64,000 nucleotides of DNA, taken from Megasphaera sp. MJR8396C (GTDB taxonomy: Bacteria > Bacillota > Negativicutes > Veillonellales > Megasphaeraceae). The DNA is taken from contig NZ_KQ958143.1 in NCBI RefSeq assembly GCF_001546855.1, positions 1 to 64,000 on the forward strand. The letters run 5' to 3'. This document shows, piece after piece, positions 61,921 to 64,000 of this stretch (positions are counted from its first letter, which is position 1; every line of letters begins with the position of its first letter). The notes beneath the pieces are model-generated. The model did not search any database. It worked only from the letters and a program-made list of their open reading frames with translations, and was not told where the DNA came from. Made by a program: the position numbers and the translations under genes.

Positions 61921-62286
61921 ATGCCGAGACCACCGCGGTGCCGACGTGTTTGTTCACTGCCTGTTTCATCGACCTTCGGCCCCGTCGACCGACGCCAGTC
62001 GGACGATACGGTTGCCATGGGAATCGATGAATATGAAGTCATCCGCCTTATCGATTGGGTCGGACTGACACAGGAAGAGTGTGCAGCTCAGATCAATGTA
62101 GCTCGCACGACGGTGACCGGTATTTATAATTCGGCCCGCCACAAACTGGCCGACGCCCTCATTCATGGCAAAGACCTCGTCATCGAAGGCGGCCATATCC
62201 AAGTTTGTGAACATTCCGGCTCGTGCCGTCACGACTGCTGCCGTGCCGGAAAGAAAAGTTCAAAGGAGAATGATCCCAATGAGTGA
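61921..62286 (+). CDS. DUF134 family putative DNA-binding protein
   Basis: 121 residues. MPRPPRCRRVC at the start, DEYEVIRLIDWVGLTQEECAAQINVARTTVTGIYNSARHKLADALIHG (the helix-turn-helix core, about 38-85) and the end with CRHDCC. The family resembles small sigma-like HTH proteins with cysteines that may bind iron-sulfur or other metal. It overlaps the mrp gene by eight bases, so both are made together; this pairing is common in anaerobes. The palindrome at its promoter may be an autoregulatory site. SD AAAGGAGG. Confidence 0.93.
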   Translation: MPRPPRCRRVCSLPVSSTFGPVDRRQSDDTVAMGIDEYEVIRLIDWVGLTQEECAAQINVARTTVTGIYNSARHKLADALIHGKDLVIEGGHIQVCEHSGSCRHDCCRAGKKSSKENDPNE

Positions 62287-63115
62287 AAATTGTACACACG
62301 ACTGTTCCAGCTGCGGCAGCTCCTGCGCACAGCGCAACCAGCCTCAGAGCCTCCAAGCTGCACCCCATGAAGGCTCTCACATCAAACACGTCATTGCCGT
62401 CGTCAGCGGCAAAGGCGGCGTAGGTAAATCTTTGGTTACGTCCCTGATGGCTGTAGAAATGCAGCGCCGCGGCTTTAAAACTGCGATTCTCGACGCCGAT
62501 ATCACCGGCCCGTCGATTCCGAAAGTCTTCGGTCTGACCGGTCATGCCACCGGCAACGACGATGGCATCAATCCGGTTACGACCAAAACTGGCATCAAAG
62601 TCATGTCTATGAACCTGCTGTTGGAAGATGTCGCCGCTCCTGTCGTATGGCGCGGACCGGTCATTTCCGGCGCCGTTAAACAGTTCTGGACCGACGTCAT
62701 CTGGGGCGATATCGACTACATGTTCGTCGACATGCCGCCGGGAACAGGTGACGTTCCCTTGACGGTCTTCCAGTCCCTGCCCATCGACGGTATCTTGGTC
62801 ATCACATCTCCGCAGGAACTCGTTTCCATGATCGTTGAAAAGGCCTTGAATATGTCGGAAATGATGCACGTTCCTGTCTTGGGTCTGATTGAAAACATGA
62901 GCTACTTCAAATGTCCCAGCTGCCAGGAAAAACACGAAATCTTCGGCCACAGCCACGTTGAAGAATCGGCACAGAAATACTCGATTCCTCATACGGCCAA
63001 ACTGCCTATCGATCCGGAATTCGCGGCCCACTGCGATAAGGGCGATATCGAAGGTTATCCGGCAAGCTATTTATCGGATACCGCTGCCTACCTCGACAGC
63101 GTTCTTGGTCAGTAA
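62279..63115 (+). CDS. Mrp/NBP35 family P-loop ATPase
   Basis: 278 residues. The N-terminal CTHDCSSCGSSC (near 4-15) is a possible Fe-S ligand cluster like the one in eukaryotic NBP35. SGKGGVGKSLVTSLMAVEM is the deviant Walker A, DADITGPSIPKVFG follows, and DMPPGTGD and the C-terminal FKCPSCQEKHEIFG with the paired CxxC cysteines complete the Mrp signature. It transfers iron-sulfur clusters to client enzymes in the cytosol. The start at 62279 fits the SD (AAAGGAG) better than the longer frame. It is coupled to DUF134, which may sense the cluster supply. Confidence 0.95.
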   Translation: MSENCTHDCSSCGSSCAQRNQPQSLQAAPHEGSHIKHVIAVVSGKGGVGKSLVTSLMAVEMQRRGFKTAILDADITGPSIPKVFGLTGHATGNDDGINPVTTKTGIKVMSMNLLLEDVAAPVVWRGPVISGAVKQFWTDVIWGDIDYMFVDMPPGTGDVPLTVFQSLPIDGILVITSPQELVSMIVEKALNMSEMMHVPVLGLIENMSYFKCPSCQEKHEIFGHSHVEESAQKYSIPHTAKLPIDPEFAAHCDKGDIEGYPASYLSDTAAYLDSVLGQ

Positions 63116-63128
63116 GCAAAAAAAAAAC

Positions 63129-63162
63129 GCTGCCGCAATTCAAATTGCGGCAGCATTTTTTT
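63129..63162 (+). terminator. Bidirectional terminator after mrp
   Basis: GCTGCCGCAATT pairs with AATTGCGGCAGC, followed by ATTTTTTT and preceded by a long A run. Confidence 0.9.
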
Positions 63163-63200
63163 ATGAAATGCGGTGCAAGGGAGCCATCGAGCAGACCGTA

Positions 63201-64000
63201 TTATTTTGCGTTTTTCGTAGCATCGACGCCGAGGGCACGCATGATACCGAAGAATACTTCGGTGTTGTCCATAACGCCGTTGAAGTATTCAGAGCCCGGG
63301 CCTTCTGCATTCAAAGGTACATCGTCGGCTGCATGAGTTTCATCACCGATGGTATCGGGGATATTGGCCGGAACGAGTTCCATGGGATCGCCAGCGTGGT
63401 GACGAGCCGGGTTGCCTTTGGCAACGACCGTCGAAACCTGATGGTATTCGGTCTTATCGCCAGCAGCCTGAGCTTCCTGTTTGGTAACCGTCTGCGAAAT
63501 CGTCGGCAAGGTCGGTTTCTGCTGGAAGTGGTAGTTTTCGTAATATTCCGGATGGTTAGCATACTGGACGGCCAAGGTTACATCGGGATCCGGATTGTCG
63601 GGGAAGCCGTCGTGATCGGCATCTTTGAAGGTCGGGAAGATGGAGTCAGCATAGGTACGGACAGCTTCAATGCCTTTTTTGCCATCGTGTTCATGGTAGG
63701 TACCGGTAATGGAAGCACCGTGAGCATGGTCGGCGACGACGATGATCAGGGTATTGTCACCGTGTTCCTTATTCCATTTCTGAGCATATTCGATAGCCTT
63801 ATCGAATTCAATCGTATCGTAGGTAGCACGCTGCCAATCCATGGCGTGGAGCTGTTTGTCGATGGATGCGCCTTCGATCATAGCGAAGAAGCCCTTCGGA
63901 TTCTTGCTAAGGATATCCAAGGATTTTTTCGTCATGTTAATGAGGTTCGGCTGATCCGTATATTTCCCTAAAACTTCAGGGTTCTTGAGCATTTCACGGT
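63201..64000 (-). CDS. Alkaline phosphatase, C-terminal part (cut by the window end)
   Basis: About 266 residues are visible and the frame stays open to base 64000, so the N-terminus, signal peptide and catalytic Ser lie outside. FFAMIEGASIDKQLHAMDW (metal-site Glu, Asp and His) and TLIIVVADHAHGASI (the D-H-x-H metal ligands) are the PhoA signature. DADHDGFPDNPDPD is an inserted acidic segment that looks like a calcium-binding loop. GNPARHHAGDPMELVPANIPDTIGDETHAADDVPLNAEGPGSEYFNGVMDNTEVF carries the third metal histidine (THAADDVP). The enzyme releases phosphate from organic monoesters, normally in the periplasm. The 86 bases before the mrp terminator contain nothing else. Confidence 0.93.
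   Translation of the reverse strand, partial: REMLKNPEVLGKYTDQPNLINMTKKSLDILSKNPKGFFAMIEGASIDKQLHAMDWQRATYDTIEFDKAIEYAQKWNKEHGDNTLIIVVADHAHGASITGTYHEHDGKKGIEAVRTYADSIFPTFKDADHDGFPDNPDPDVTLAVQYANHPEYYENYHFQQKPTLPTISQTVTKQEAQAAGDKTEYHQVSTVVAKGNPARHHAGDPMELVPANIPDTIGDETHAADDVPLNAEGPGSEYFNGVMDNTEVFFGIMRALGVDATKNAK

Noticed and set aside
62180-63031. Long minus-strand frame opposite mrp (283 codons)
   Set aside because: It is the antisense shadow of mrp, with no SD or family motif.

Overview
The window comes from a low-to-mid GC, Gram-negative-type Firmicute of the class Negativicutes, most likely a Megasphaera species. The strongest clue is the 137-residue flavodoxin at 54427-54840, which I recall as nearly identical to the classic Megasphaera elsdenii flavodoxin. 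Two T-box leaders, lipid A-type glycosyltransferases (LPS envelope), a 4-hydroxybutyrate dehydrogenase and a selenocysteine tRNA all fit that assignment. This is chromosomal DNA. I saw no rRNA, CRISPR array, transposase, integrase or phage gene.

Layout. 0-6 kb: minus-strand radical SAM, IclR regulator, ADP-ribosylglycohydrolase, a candidate 6S-like RNA, an aminotransferase and an MgtC-family protein. 6.2-11.7 kb: plus-strand envelope group (acyltransferase-like protein, DedA, two tandem ArnT-like glycosyltransferases) ending in a uracil-DNA-glycosylase-fold protein. 11.8-22 kb: glutamate synthase large subunit behind a leader terminator, a short-chain dehydrogenase with an in-frame stop, an alpha/beta hydrolase plus AraC regulator, a DMT exporter, a radical SAM protein and a secreted protein of unknown function. 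22-26 kb (minus): two BASS-family transporters, the first behind a T-box with a probable Met specifier. 26-31.6 kb (minus): ilvC-ilvB-ilvN-ilvD behind an Ile T-box. 31.6-35 kb: DUF815 ATPase, folP behind two leader hairpins, and a YgiD-type dioxygenase.

35-41 kb (minus) is an AT-rich, self-contained catabolic module: CitMHS transporter, CaiB/BaiF CoA-transferase, AtuA-related small protein, AtuA/DUF1446 protein, and a sigma-54 enhancer-binding activator. It has a visible -24/-12 site and tandem upstream repeats. This is my best candidate for an undescribed system: sigma-54-controlled uptake, CoA activation and breakdown of an organic acid. 41-48.3 kb: a MocR regulator translationally coupled to SbcD-like and membrane-spanning SbcC-like proteins, then a eukaryotic-type hexokinase. 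48.4-52 kb: thiSGH and a thiE/tenI gene without a recognisable TPP riboswitch, then a nicotinamidase-like hydrolase. 52-55 kb: RseC-LUD-thioesterase operon (minus) and a Fur-box-controlled DUF3793-flavodoxin operon. 55-58.7 kb: PTS glucose-family EIICBA, 4-hydroxybutyrate dehydrogenase, selC. 58.7-61.8 kb: FadR-type regulator with a gulonate-type dehydrogenase and a divergent KduD-like reductase, probably sugar-acid catabolism. 61.9-64 kb: DUF134-Mrp operon and the C-terminal part of an alkaline phosphatase cut by the window edge.

Starts were chosen by Shine-Dalgarno (SD) spacing and family length. Several differ from the longest possible reading frame, and TTG or GTG starts are noted. All function calls come from recognising sequence motifs by eye; no database search was run.
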